The position numbers and the translations under genes were made by a program. From assembly GCA_032158295.1 (NCBI GenBank), contig CM063243.1, positions 5,030,948-5,094,947 of the forward strand: a stretch of 64,000 nt of DNA, written 5' to 3'. How positions within the stretch are numbered: position 1 is the stretch's first letter; each line of letters opens with the position of its first letter. Shown here one piece after another: positions 31,601 through 37,182 of the stretch. The notes below the pieces were generated by a model. It did not search any database. It was not told where the DNA came from and worked only from the letters and a program-made list of their open reading frames with translations. The DNA comes from Pycnopodia helianthoides. Lineage: Eukaryota; Echinodermata; Asteroidea; Forcipulatida; Asteriidae.

Positions 31601-32746
31601 ATTTGGCAGCACAGGCTGTATACTCCCCAGGGAGCTGAGATGGTTTAAGGAATGAAATGGCCCAGTGATCAGGGTAATAATGTTGGAAGCACTTTGAGAC
31701 ATGGTGTATAAAGCGCTATAAAAAAACCCGAATATTATTATTATTATTAAGTCCGATTGGCTCGATCACAGCTACAGCTAATGGTCCGCGGTCTTCTGTG
31801 TTTGAATTTTTTTTTATACCAACGCAGGTCTTTGCTGTTTGCAAGAAGTCAGATGAAGATCCGATGCAGGAGTCCAAGCTAGCAGTCTCTCAAATATCAA
31901 CAGAGACTAACATCGAGAAGGTCAAAGAATATCGTCGAATGAAACAAACCATTGTCGAGGTGAGGAGGACTAACTTTAGTTAACCCTTTCTATAAGTTCC
32001 TACTCAATGGGACGACTAAGTGATCAAGGTAAGGTGCTGCAATTTCGGGAAGATTGGGAAAGTTCATAAGAAACAACTGATTGGCAGAATCGTTGGTCCA
32101 ATCAGAAATCATCCCAAATCCATTGAGTGCTTTTCGTTCCTCAATGCCAGGATTTGCCGTGTGGGTGTACAGGAGATTGTTTCGGACCTGACCTTAAAAA
32201 AATTCTTTCCGGCTTTGGTGCCATAGTTGTAGTGGTATAGTGCGAAAGGGCACCTCAGCCGACGCCATCTTGGGAGCCTCTGATGGTCGCTTTCTACACA
32301 TCACAGTCCAGCATGGAATGTCCTCAACTCAGCGGTTTCTTGTTGCGCTGAATCCTTCTTCAGCAGGTCGACATAAGTGAGTCTCTTCCTGCCCCTGCTC
32401 CTTACTCCATAATGGAAGGTTCCCGTTCTCAGACCAAGTGAGCGGAGTATTTTGGGGCATAAAACTATAATGTTCAGTCATTGATAAGCATTTTCTCCTT
32501 GACCCATAGCTTCAGAGACAGCTGAAGGAGTCAGGCAGCGTCAACTCAACCAGGTTAGCCACACCCAGCAGGGACGGCCGACTGAAGCTCAACGGCTATA
32601 ACTGCGGTGTGTGGTGTTGTGGAATTATGTGTGGGTGCTCCCCAAACGATGCCATATCTCCAAACTCCATCGACGAGAATGACATTGACAACTACGTCCA
32701 CACCAACGATGTCGACTTGTCTTTGGAAGTTACAATCAACCCATAG
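1..32746 (+). CDS. Gene 1: GABA-B receptor 2-like class C GPCR with nested C-type lectin domain (5' partial)
   Basis: Predicted plasma-membrane metabotropic receptor of the GABA-B family, expected to act through Gi/o proteins as a dimer. The window begins inside the first coding exon. Coding segments: 2-79, 10751-10888, 11982-12152, 12299-12400, 14321-14386, 19510-19710, 20509-20646, 21532-21657, 22607-22667, 24257-24449, 25191-25318, 25957-26034, 26459-26624, 27143-27275, 28548-28655, 29638-29760, 29972-30109, 31140-31328, 31828-31959, 32510-32746. All borders are GT-AG, and the segments sum to 2706 nt, an open frame of 901 codons plus TAG. Order: Venus-flytrap domain (exons 1-9 and 12), C-type lectin-like domain (exons 10-11), seven transmembrane helices (13-18), cytoplasmic tail (19-20). 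The 7TM motifs match GABBR2 better than GABBR1 (SPNLNNIILIG, FGAMFSKTWRVH, ALNDSKLIGMSVYNV). Gene 2 downstream is a paralogue with the same intron map. The signal peptide and promoter lie outside the window. Confidence 0.9.
560..840 (+). mobile_element. Probable 3' end of a non-LTR retrotransposon
   Basis: T-rich 3'UTR-like sequence contains the hairpin-like TTTGACCTTCGGGTCA and ends in AAATAAAATTCAAATTCAAC, a short-repeat tail of the kind left by CR1- or jockey-group elements. No ORF is attached, so it is a 5'-truncated copy at best. The family is not identified. Confidence 0.4.
1481..1855 (+). mobile_element. MITE family B, copy 1
   Basis: About 375 bp with terminal inverted repeats beginning TAAAGGAACATTACAGAATT and ending with its near complement (ACTTCTGTAACGTTCCTTTA). 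Two more copies lie at 33071-33460 and 50545-50934. They share internal landmarks such as the TCTACTATCATCATCATTAG block. There is no coding capacity. I named the family for this window only. Confidence 0.75.
2150..2182 (+). repeat. GT microsatellite with G tract
   Basis: Alternating GT with interspersed TGTGGG passes into a run of about twelve G. This is simple sequence inside intron 1. Confidence 0.7.
2233..2460 (+). mobile_element. GGGTCA-rich dispersed repeat (family D), copy 1
   Basis: Starts with the CTCCCGGGTCAGAATTGA type of terminus and contains many GGGTCA and TGACCC words in both orientations. The block GGGTCAGGCTGACCC at 2292-2306 is a perfect palindrome around three bases. About ten copies or fragments occur in this window, some interrupted by other elements. 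It is probably a non-autonomous DNA element. Confidence 0.65.
2702..2985 (+). repeat. 20-bp minisatellite, about 14 units
   Basis: The unit GCCACGGCAAAACCAAAAGC repeats in tandem, with single-base variants and one 1-bp deletion near 2890. The unit contains no stop in any frame on either strand, so the array creates several overlapping lysine/arginine-rich or tryptophan/phenylalanine-rich open frames that are not genes. Confidence 0.95.
3210..3552 (+). mobile_element. Inverted-repeat element with CAACCTCGTCCCC ends
   Basis: The arm GCACCAACCTCGTCCCCAGG (from 3223) is mirrored by CATGGGGACGAGGTTGTGTC (from 3526). The interior is unique. A 129-codon open frame overlaps the right arm (3378-3767) but has no family resemblance. 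A related single arm is seen near 62800. Confidence 0.5.
4548..5017 (+). mobile_element. Perfect 26-bp inverted repeat enclosing a family A MITE
   Basis: Positions 4548-4573 and 4992-5017 are exact reverse complements; each arm contains CTTCGTGAACTAACACGG or its complement. Between them lies family A copy 1. This suggests a family A element that landed inside another palindromic element. Confidence 0.75.
4575..4962 (-). mobile_element. MITE family A, copy 1
   Basis: About 388 bp. The ends read inward as GGCAATGGACATTATTGGTA and GACACTGGACACCTTTGGTA, which are imperfect terminal inverted repeats. The element has a degenerate central palindrome (GAGAGCTCACGCGTTAGG). Other copies are at 7263-7622, 8610-8982, 36537-36913 and 47601-47988. 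Confidence 0.8.
6972..7136 (+). mobile_element. MITE family E, copy 1
   Basis: Short element with inverted ends (CCAATTTCATAGAGCTG at the left, CAGCTGTATGAAATTGGGCC at the right) and the internal block GGTAACCTTATTCTGGTAAG. A second copy lies at 58434-58626. Confidence 0.75.
7241..7644 (+). mobile_element. MITE family A, copy 2, with 26-bp flanking direct repeats
   Basis: The element (7263-7622) lacks the central palindrome found in its relatives; the sequence jumps from GAGACCTCA to ATATTTCACTGAG. Positions 7241-7266 and 7619-7644 are an identical 26-bp direct repeat (TAAACAAATGTATTTATATA followed by TTAAAG) that overlaps both termini. Confidence 0.8.
8610..8982 (-). mobile_element. MITE family A, copy 3
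   Basis: Full-length copy. It carries the perfect 22-bp central palindrome at 8787-8808 around the core CCTCACGCGTGAGG. An open frame over 8650-8955 is a by-product of the repeat and recurs in the other copies. Confidence 0.8.
9608..9998 (+). repeat. Tandem duplication, about 194-bp unit, two copies
   Basis: The block TATAAACTGCTCAAATCCAC appears at about 9757 and again about 194 bp later. Flanking words (AAACTGTATA, GTTGACTGT, AATTATGGAC) are repeated in the same order, with scattered substitutions. Confidence 0.75.
10948..11050 (+). mobile_element. MITE family F, copy 1 (palindromic, about 100 bp)
   Basis: The left arm TTCTGCAGCATGCTTCGTCA and AGTCAACAGTTAAG are mirrored at the right by CTTAACTG and CATGTGCTGCAGAA. 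A reverse-oriented copy lies at 28773-28873. It starts 60 bp after gene 1 exon 2. Confidence 0.65.
11070..11475 (+). mobile_element. Family D repeat, copy 2, interrupted by a MITE
   Basis: The left end (CTCTAAAAACTCCCAGGTAC) and the right end (TACCCGGGAGTTTTTAGAGA) are inverted copies, so this copy shows that family D has terminal inverted repeats. The middle is split by the element at 11273-11433. Confidence 0.7.
11273..11433 (+). mobile_element. Nested MITE with 30-bp inverted ends
   Basis: The left arm GGCCCTTTTCGAATTCACGG is followed by CTTCGGCTCC. The right arm is the near-perfect complement, ending CGTGGATTCAAAAAGGGCC. There are only two or three mismatches over 30 bp, which suggests a fairly recent insertion into the family D element. 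Confidence 0.8.
11549..11960 (+). repeat. 59-bp tandem repeat, about seven units
   Basis: Units begin ACATTCGCTGTACAAACC and end CGAAATAACAAAGCAG. The middle units are nearly identical and the outer ones diverged. The array stops about 20 bp before the exon 3 acceptor, so it forms most of the 3' end of that intron. Confidence 0.93.
12420..12775 (+). mobile_element. tRNA-derived SINE, subfamily 2
   Basis: Pol III box A (TGGCCGAGCGA, 12428-12438) and box B (GGTTCGAGTCC, 12487-12497) at tRNA-like spacing are followed by a non-tRNA body. The 3' part contains CAGGCTTGCGAGCTACAGTG (12700-12719), a segment also found in the 3'UTR of the LINE in the next intron. The element starts about 20 bp after exon 4. 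Confidence 0.8.
14006..14213 (+). mobile_element. Short inverted-repeat MITE
   Basis: The left end ACTGGGGTGTTAAAATTGAC continues with ACCATGGGTGTTGT. The right end is its complement with three or four changes, ending ACCACCCCAGT. It lies about 110 bp before exon 5. Confidence 0.75.
14575..14640 (-). repeat. Segment of LINE 3'UTR shared with a SINE
   Basis: On the minus strand, CAGGCTTTCGAGCTACAGTG (14602-14621) matches 19 of 20 bases of the SINE segment at 12700-12719. The same block is in the reverse SINE at 20082-20099. Weaker similarity continues for about 20 bp. Confidence 0.55.
15271..18861 (-). CDS. LINE polyprotein: 2A peptide, PHD finger, APE endonuclease, reverse transcriptase
   Basis: The 1196-residue ORF has no internal stop. 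Residues 1-20 are hydrophobic and resemble a signal sequence. Residues 150-157 read DVELNPGP, a 2A ribosome-skipping motif. Residues 162-213 are a PHD-type zinc finger (CGKC, CEDC, WHQKC, WFCPVC). Residues 263-480 form an APE-like endonuclease with LNARS, TETW (Glu295), YRPP, TGDFN (Asp403, Asn405) and SDHH (Asp472, His473). Residues about 735-1000 are the reverse transcriptase with FLDFSKAFD (Asp833), SGVPQGSVLGP and FADDT (Asp922, Asp923). The C-terminal part holds RLWSNLP, common in CR1/L2-group proteins. All catalytic residues are present, so the copy may be young. The Met start is the first in frame and puts the hydrophobic stretch at the N terminus. The clade is inferred from domain content and tail type. 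Confidence 0.9.
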   Translation of the reverse strand: MAFSLQALFCALILVTNVPVYRPHRSLQITLHDRGLLADLSGHSNQRFAAQINSIWSGFYSANSLHLQPNSQARCYIQSMPDRPHCHEPASLCYHLATLYNNLSLINPTWTTNINTRLRLQKHSKFGRAPVTYYANSTATFNLPLAVSGDVELNPGPIKDPCGKCRRPVKCNQRSILCEDCNVFWHQKCIPEMSIAQYTLLISSTTDWFCPVCTSLASLAFSSCSDTSFRDIFVDSSPQIPSSFDLPKDRILNSGNLPQNSLSGLLLNARSIRNKQHNLLAFLELHPIDIVCVTETWMSANDTDLISPCLSGYSSFRRDRDSHGGGIMAIVNDTLLPIHLKIFDPVDIEMIWLSMTIKSSKWLVGIIYRPPNSDITFFNKLQDTCDAIQPELHNFEGCILTGDFNINWQTESTSLVSLQEITDSMSLEQLVQDVTRPSNNSSLDGTTIDLIFTNRQEKFTNVTSFANPVSSDHHAVYFTFCAARASPQPNVVRSFLQYKKADFDHLQQLLHLAPWSAFLDDEDPNASWEGFNDILDAAVRDSIPRSNCHRKSSPWINAELKKLISLKHTLFTKAKRVNSPSTWLHYKQIRNKVKNLTKSSYWKYVNHLFAASDNKRSFWRFVRDQRKSKCPAAFQSAGSLIHKPGEIAQAFNDFFTSVHSPAAMCPETAPSCSLPIPEMPEFKVTLEWLTKALSSLSSHKAPGPDSISTSILQAAKTPLAPPLLRLMNSSLGKGSVPKNWKLSQITPVFKAGSRNCITNYRPVALTSVVGKVLERAIAENINKHVNSLCLGNDKQHGFTAKKSCVTQLINATHDWATILDKPHPPRLDIIFLDFSKAFDLMPHHILLNKLAHNFNIRGPTWIWLKSFLTDRQQRVTYRGSVSSWAPVTSGVPQGSVLGPLLFNLFISDISKNISATSLLFADDTLIYKPIKSPADEHALQSDLTTLSQWSIANGMKINKQKSKVMHLSRCKTPTDEHLPHYTLQGNALGVVSSYKYLGITVNNKLNWNDHVNLVVSKANKTLGFIWQIAGGSSSHALRCLYTALVLPVLQYGLPAWYPYTATLSAKLEGVQRRASRMCLKQQRREMPYKERLRTLNWMSLANRRQQHIIIFTIKSLFGLIDCDAIKCNTNINTRHLDLTTFHHHYARTQALKYTPIHSFPRLWSNLPSHIKDSLILDTLNVFCKKLSAYYYNLDAN
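18391..18414 (-). other. 2A ribosome-skipping motif within the LINE ORF
   Basis: The codons for DVELNPGP match the 2A consensus D-V/I-E-x-N-P-G-P exactly. In this family the ribosome fails to join the last Gly and Pro, so translation would give an N-terminal 156-residue product and a separate PHD-EN-RT protein. 2A sequences at this place are known from sea urchin and other invertebrate non-LTR elements. Confidence 0.88.
19040..19200 (+). repeat. One arm of an inverted-repeat element (GTTAATGGCCTGACG type)
   Basis: ATAGTTAATGGCCTGACGTT followed by CCCGAAGGCTAAACGAC resembles both arms of the palindromic element at 56314-56475. Only one arm is evident here. Confidence 0.4.
20015..20366 (-). 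mobile_element. tRNA-derived SINE, subfamily 2
   Basis: Reverse copy of the element type at 12420. The box A complement CCACTTGGCCA is at 20347-20357 and box B is degenerate. The 3' end contains the block shared with the LINE 3'UTR, followed by the TTTCATTATCAGAAATA type of end and an (ATT)n tail at 20022-20034. Confidence 0.75.
20960..21475 (+). repeat. Degenerate GGGCTACATTTAGGT tandem repeat
   Basis: Roughly 30-40 bp units, each with GGGCTACA and TTTAGGTA-like words separated by variable GATGGCGGT or GGTTTGGG. The same motif forms arrays or fragments at 23880-24040, 30490-31075, 33500-33545 and 57190-57340. Confidence 0.75.
22668..24256 (+). other. Gene 1 intron 9: contents
   Basis: This is the phase-1 intron at the VFT-to-CTLD border. 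It holds a family D fragment (22745-22880) and a GGGTTACATTTAGG fragment (23880-24040). The rest is AT-rich and shows no gene or recognisable element. Confidence 0.55.
22745..22880 (+). mobile_element. Family D repeat, copy 3 (fragment)
   Basis: CCAGGTCAGGATCGACCCGG, then CTGACCCATTTATGAGTCAG and repeated TGACC words. Only one half of the element is evident. Confidence 0.6.
24257..24449 (+). CDS. Gene 1 exon 10: N-terminal half of the C-type lectin-like domain
   Basis: Phase-1 acceptor and phase-2 donor. Reads GCWPHWVQYNDACYLF, then KAAKYCSE and SELAAVSSPAHLDFL, ending in the split Trp codon that stands for the W of the CTLD WIGL motif. The extra N-terminal Cys pair marks a long-form CTLD; the A..YC and LA.VSS..E..FL pattern is the family's helix 1 - helix 2 signature. 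The acceptor (CGTAAG at 24251-24256) is chosen because it gives the same 193-nt exon as gene 2 and keeps the frame. Confidence 0.9.
24600..25020 (+). repeat. CRE-bearing inverted repeat (family G-like)
   Basis: CATATGACGTCATTTG near 24630 and CAATGACGTCATATAC near 24970 stand in inverted orientation at the two ends, each with a full TGACGTCA octamer, and TGACGTCAATG also occurs at 24769. The interior has paired words (CATTGGCCAAT and GGGCCAATGAC). It sits in the intron between the two CTLD exons. Confidence 0.5.
25191..25318 (+). CDS. Gene 1 exon 11: C-terminal half of the C-type lectin-like domain
   Basis: Phase-2 acceptor and phase-1 donor. Reads LVQMTGSN, LSDLCAALGSVDGHWDLV and CSTPLPFIC, the typical CTLD ending with its last two Cys. 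The segment between the WIGL-like Trp and the third Cys is much shorter than in Ca2+-dependent lectins, and no EPN, QPD or WND motif is present. It is probably a compact CTLD that does not bind sugar in the classical way. Confidence 0.9.
25465..25612 (+). mobile_element. Family D repeat, copy 4
   Basis: Contains GGGTCAGCCTGACCC (25492-25506), a perfect inverted GGTCA pair with a 3-bp gap, followed by GGAAACTGG and GGGTCAATTTGACCC. Confidence 0.65.
25957..26034 (+). CDS. Gene 1 exon 12: return strand of the Venus-flytrap domain after the CTLD
   Basis: Phase 1 at both ends. Encodes HLEVTVGSYDTANDILVM, which aligns with the mammalian REVKVGEYNAVADTLEI or YKKIGYYDSTKDDL strand that normally follows the IEQLQ or FTQFQ strand directly. 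This fixes the lectin insertion to the hairpin turn of the flytrap, not to the linker before TM1. Confidence 0.88.
26110..26225 (+). repeat. Short local repeat with CCCAGACGCAAAATTGG
   Basis: CCCAGACGCAAAATTGG occurs twice about 60 bp apart, with related TTAGGCCAA and TTGGCCCAA words between. Origin unknown. Confidence 0.5.
26459..31328 (+). CDS. Gene 1 exons 13-18: seven-transmembrane domain
   Basis: Exon 13 (26459-26624) gives the linker GGVVPSDKTPVIV and TM1. Exon 14 (27143-27275) gives MSSPNLNNIILIG and TM2. Exon 15 (28548-28655) gives TM3 with FGAMFSKTWRVH. Exon 16 (29638-29760) gives TM4 (DVAILLPWQLIFSW). Exon 17 (29972-30109) gives TM5 (KGLLLIFGAFLAWETRQ). Exon 18 (31140-31328) gives the third intracellular loop ALNDSKLIGMSVYNV and TM6-TM7. 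These blocks correspond one for one to mammalian GABBR2. No frame lesion was found, and introns from exon 14 on are phase 0. Confidence 0.9.
26850..27038 (+). mobile_element. Family D repeat, copy 5
   Basis: CTGGGTCAGGGTGACCCGG at 26868-26886 is a perfect GGTCAnnnTGACC palindrome. The right end AGGGTTTTTAGAGTG matches the terminus of the other copies. Confidence 0.65.
28673..29005 (+). repeat. Family G repeat with CRE ends, copy 1, containing a family F element
   Basis: TTGACCCCTTGCACTGACGT at the left and GGTGATGACGTCATGTGA at the right. Family F copy 2 (28773-28873) lies inside. The element starts 17 bp after the exon 15 donor. A related copy is at 50073-50460. Confidence 0.6.
28773..28873 (-). 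mobile_element. MITE family F, copy 2
   Basis: Reverse copy of 10948-11050, sharing TTAACTGTTGACTGTATTGA and ACGAAGTATGCTGCAGAA. Confidence 0.65.
30490..31075 (+). repeat. Degenerate GGGCTACATTTAGGT array
   Basis: About 15 diverged units of GGGCTACAATTAGGTAT or GGGCTACATTTAGG with GGTTTGGG-like spacers. It ends about 65 bp before exon 18. Confidence 0.85.
31396..31749 (+). mobile_element. tRNA-derived SINE, subfamily 1
   Basis: Box A TGGCCGAGCGG (31405-31415) and box B GGTTCGAATCC (31464-31474) are both consensus. The body has ACCCAGGGGTAAATGGGTAC, CTCCCCAGGGAGCTGAG and an AAGCGCTATAAA end with an (ATT)n tail. A reverse copy lies at 42849-43203. Confidence 0.9.
31828..32746 (+). CDS. Gene 1 exons 19-20: cytoplasmic tail
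   Basis: Exon 19 (31828-31959) begins VFAVCKKSDEDPM and ends in IEKVKEYRRMKQTIVE. This continues in exon 20 (32510-32746) as LQRQLKES, a short amphipathic stretch that could form part of a coiled coil, like the dimerising helix of GABA-B subunits. Exon 20 then has NCGVWCCGIMCGCSP and, near the end, YVHTNDVDLSLE, both matched in gene 2. TAG at 32744-32746. The tail is far shorter than in mammalian GABBR2. Confidence 0.88.
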
Positions 32747-33070
32747 ATACTTCACCCATTGTCTCGGTAAAAAAAAAACCCAAAACATGGACTCCGTGCA
32801 TTAGGTCACAAAAATGGCAAATTGTTGTAACCGCCATCCAGGCTGGAAAGGTCTTACTCACATAGTTCAAGGGAAACTAATACAAACAATTATTCCAATG
32901 TAAGACACACGATTTGATGTAACAAAGCCTACACATTTTGCTTCATAGGTCTTCTACGTCTGCGGGAAATAAGTATCCTTGATTGGTCACCGTGTAACAG
33001 TAAATTGCCATACAAGAAGTGTCTTGCTTATTGGTCACAACTCAATAAGGTAGCCTCCAACCTTGTACTT

Positions 33071-33460
33071 GAAGGAACATTACAGAATTGGTTTTTGCTA
33101 ACAAAACAGTTTCTGGCAGTGTAAGCACTTTATGTAGTCCACCATAAACACAAACTGACAAACCTGTAGAAGTTTTAAATTGATCGGCCATCTGGGTCAC
33201 GAGAAAATAGTGAAAACCGATTACACATTTGCATGAAATCATATAGAGTAAAAAAATGAATAAAACGCTCACTGAGCGATAAACTCCAATCGGAAAATTA
33301 TTTTATTCATTTCTCATCAAATATGCATTTCAGACAGAAAGATTTCAAGGGATGTTTTCTACTATCATCATCATTAGACCGTGTAAGTTTTATGTAAATC
33401 TGTGAACAAAAGGTATATTTTACAAATTGTTTTCCTACCAACTCTGTAATGTTCCTTTAG
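33071..33460 (+). mobile_element. MITE family B, copy 2
   Basis: Begins GAAGGAACATTACAGAATTG and ends with the complement ACTCTGTAATGTTCCTTTAG. The interior matches copies 1 and 3. Confidence 0.78.
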
Positions 33461-35106
33461 TAGCCGAAATTGTATAGTAATAATTGGTCAACGTTTTGGT
33501 CCAGGCAACATTAAGGTACAAGGTTGGGGTTACATTTAGGTCTGTGGGAGCTTACACTGTGAAGGCTTGCCGTATGTGGATTCCATATAATTTATTTGTT
33601 TTACGTCTTTTGCTTAAGTGTTACAGTTAACAAGGTTCAGACAGTATGTCTCCCCCCCTCGCAAAAATTATCATTAATTTCTGGTTTAGTTGTCTACGGT
33701 GGAGATAAAACTCACAATCTCAACTCTTGCTAGTTTTTATAATCTTGTTTACATAGCTTTTGTGGCAGTCTAAAATCAGAAGTAACATATGTAGGTATGT
33801 GTTGTCTCTAACAGATTTGTCAGCAGTTATTTTTTAATTTTTTTTTTATTTTCAATGATATTTTTGATTTATTTAATTTCAATGATATTTTTGTATTTAT
33901 TTATTTTCAATGATATTGATTGTCTTTTTAATTTTATTTGCAATGATTTTTATTTTTAAGAAATTTGTGGTAGCCTGCACGTATGAACGATAATTAAAAT
34001 GAATAAATAATAATAATTGTGCACCATTGCAAATAGTGTCAGAATCAAAGCGCACAGCCTCTTTTGAGACCTGAAATAACTTCTGTAACTGGCTTTTTAA
34101 GGGCCATTATAAAAGTTCACCTTCTACTAACAAACATAGAGACCCCTTTCGAAGGTGATCGGTTTGAAAGTTATCACTAGTGCTTAGGGGTGTTTTTTTT
34201 TTTTTGGGGGGGGAGCCGGGGTGTTATAATTCAAGTGGCTTACGGAAAACCTCAATGACTTTTAGGAGTAAGAAAAGCACGTGAAGCTGCCACTGTTTAT
34301 TATTTTGTGCGTGATTACAAAAAGGTTGTGAGTCTCCTAAATATTTAAAAAGTACTGAACACTTAACTGCGAACTATTACTCTCGCTTTATTGGTTTAGA
34401 ATTGTCTTGTGAGCGATTGAGAATTGTCTTGCGAATAATTTGTACTGTCAGATGCAGTTCACAGTCGACCTATCCAGAACACAACAAGCAGAGACAAGTA
34501 TTTTAGGTGCCCCTGTGCACAAACGATAATGTGAAGACGGCTATGGCTTAGGCTGGATCGCCGCGTCTTCATGCGTTGAAGTATAAAATGACATCATAAG
34601 CAGCATCCTTATGGCGACTAGGTGCACAGTTAAACGCGCATCAAAACTCAGCTTGCTATATGCTGACTCATCAAAATGGCCGACCATGGGCAGCAGTCAG
34701 TTGCAAAGTGTGACGTCAGTGCAAGGGGTCCATAGAACCTACTTTTGTGACGGCAATTTCCTATTTTCACATATACCGCAGTGCATCTTGGGAAACCGAA
34801 AACAGCAAAAAAAACCTGCCAAGATGAACGCCATTCTGTAGTTTGCATATACCAGGTTTTTATAGATGTGTACCATGTTGGTTGCTGACAAGATCAAATT
34901 ACATTGACTTTACCTATCTTAAAATACAGATTAGTGCAGTAATAAATCATAATTTTGCATACCAGCTATCAACCGAAAACAGTGACACCGGAACTGCTGT
35001 TAAGATATTCCTTTCACAACTACTAAAATACTAAATTCATCAACGACTATTTACTTAATTTCCACTGAGCTTGCTACACTATAGTCTTTAACTTTTATTG
35101 TTTGAA

Positions 35107-35152
35107 ATAGCGCCACCGTACGTTCTGTATACTGAACGTATGGTGGCGCTAT
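35107..35152 (+). other. Hairpin with 19-bp stem
   Basis: ATAGCGCCACCGTACGTTC, an 8-nt loop, then GAACGTATGGTGGCGCTAT. Only one position departs from Watson-Crick pairing. It may be a tiny palindromic element or a structured RNA; nothing in the sequence decides. Confidence 0.7.
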
Positions 35153-36048
35153 GTCAAGTTCGAACGAGTTGGTGAAAACAAATTGATACGGTTTTCCCCT
35201 ATTTTCCTCGCGTCTTTGGTAAATGGTTGAGCCCCAGCTTTTAAAGATTTGTTCTGCCTTATGTAATGTGACAACAAGTAAAATCAGCACCAGTGGTCTC
35301 TAAAAGCCATGGTCCAATAATAACTGGATTGATGTGGCTCCAAATTAACAAAGAATAGACGGTTGTTTATGGAAAAATCAATAAACAAAACAAAATATAA
35401 GTTTGGAGAACATTTGAGCCTTGAGGACAGGACAGTCTCTGAACTTTATAATGGGACAGGTATGTCAATCAATAAGCTGGAAGAAGCAACTGTAAAATGA
35501 TGCGAGCGCGCAGCCCACTATAATTTTGAGTAATTCAGTCTAAAAATAGCACAGTGGTGCGCGCTAATTATAGACTCTCCAAGTCTCGCGCATCTCGCGA
35601 GAGAATAACTCAAATATGTTACAATTCTATGTATACCGTGACAAAATAGATACCAGTATCAATTAGTTACAATTGAGATTGTTAAACATTGCAAATAATT
35701 TTAAACTAGGGACAAGGATGCTTAATTTTTTTTTGAACCCCATTTGAAAATCTCGCCCGAATTGGAGCGAACATTGAATGCAAGTTTAATAACGATAACA
35801 TGAACGTCAGTTGGGCAATTATTCCTAATTGTATGCAAGTGACCGGAAACGGAGGTCAAGTTTTACTCTCTGGTTTTAATTGCTGATTTGTTAAATGTAT
35901 TTAAAACATACAGACAAGCAAACAAACAAGCACACACCTCCACAAGGTTTTCACATCCTTTAAAAAAAAACATGCCAGAAAAGAAATTTCGTAGCCCTTT
36001 TGAAACAGCCGAACAGCTGAAAAAAATCAAAAGTACATTCGACCTTCC

Positions 36049-36233
36049 AAAAGCCCGGATCATACTTCCTGCGTATGCGAACGCGAAGCGAATATTGACG
36101 TCACAATTCGCAACGAATAATTGCAGCGGGTTGAGCTGTGCTCAACTCTTGCGAATTATTCGCAGCGAAAACAGAATCGTGACGTCAATATTCGCTTCTA
36201 ATTTGCATTTGCAGGAAGCATGAACCGGGCTTA
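36049..36233 (+). mobile_element. MITE with long inverted ends carrying CRE octamers, upstream of gene 2
   Basis: The outer arms (AGCCCGGATCATACTTCCTG; CAGGAAGCATGAACCGGGCT) and the inner arms (GAAGCGAATATTGACGTCAC and its near complement) make terminal inverted repeats of about 55 bp with short gaps. The element lies about 0.95 kb before the gene 2 ATG. Confidence 0.78.
36096..36187 (+). promoter_or_regulatory. Two full CRE octamers (TGACGTCA) upstream of gene 2
   Basis: TGACGTCA occurs at 36096-36103 and 36180-36187, one in each arm of the MITE. The octamer is the consensus CREB/ATF site. Whether it acts on gene 2 is unknown. Confidence 0.4.
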
Positions 36234-36536
36234 ACCCCAAAAGTCCATAGTTTGCTCTGATATTGAAAAAACAACAAGAACGTATGCAGAAATAACATCG
36301 TACAAATTTTATTTTGCGACCGTTTTAATTGCTTTAAAGGTGTTCCCATTCACCCATGTACTGCGAATTGACTTGTAGAATTTTGAATCCATTAATTAGC
36401 GTGTAGGTGAGACACCTTTAAAGTTCACTACCAGAATTGGGAAGTATTCGAACATTTTGGCGATGACATGACATTTTAAATTTTGCACCAAATGCTGACT
36501 TTCTGTTTTCCTAGGTTGGAGGAGACTTTAAACTGG

Positions 36537-36913
36537 ACACTTTTGGTAATTTTCAAAGACCAGTCTTCTCACTTGGTGTATCTCAACATATGCACAAAAT
36601 AACAAACCTGTGAAAATTTAAACTCAATTGGTCGTCGAAGTAGTAAGATAATAAAGGAAGAAAAAACACCCTTGTCACACGAAGCTGTGTACTTTCAGAT
36701 GCTTGATTTCAAGACCTCACGCGTGAGGTCTCAAAATCAATTCAAATATTTTACTGAGAAATTACTTCTTTCTCAAAAACTACGTTACTTCAGAGGGAGC
36801 CGTTTCTCACAATGTTTTATTCTATCAACAGCTCTTTCCATTGCTCGTTACCAAGTAAGTTTTTAGGCTAACAATTATTTTGAGTAATTACCAATAGTGT
36901 CCAGTGCCTTTAA
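36537..36913 (+). mobile_element. MITE family A, copy 4
   Basis: Nearly full-length, with the perfect central palindrome around CCTCACGCGTGAGG near 36720. It ends about 270 bp before the gene 2 start codon and so may lie within the promoter or 5'UTR. Confidence 0.8.
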
Positions 36914-37182
36914 GCCATGTATCTTTAATTGTTCGTCTATTGCGTAGCCTTCACGCACCAATTGAAAGAGTATAGCCTCGACCAGCAACAAAGCTGGTAT
37001 ACCAGTAGAATCATCATAACAATTCCTCATCTGACTGACGAGCTTTGGAGAGTTACGGGCTGATGCTGTCCAGAAGACATTGATACAACCATTGTCGTAA
37101 GAGAGCAAGTGAAACACAATGATAAGTCACCAGGCCCATTTGTGACAACAGCTCAAACACGTCAAATATCTCGATCAAGAAG

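Larger units (their letters stand above)
32747..37182 (+). other. Intergenic region between the two receptor genes
   Basis: Holds a MITE family B copy, AT-rich low-complexity sequence (33820-34010), a T/G tract near 34190, a family G-like fragment around 34690-34740, a 19-bp stem hairpin, a CRE-bearing MITE and a MITE family A copy. I see no AATAAA in the first 500 bp after the gene 1 stop and no clear TATA box before gene 2. The stretches 32750-33070, 33540-34600, 34750-35100 and 35160-36040 show nothing recognisable. Confidence 0.6.
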
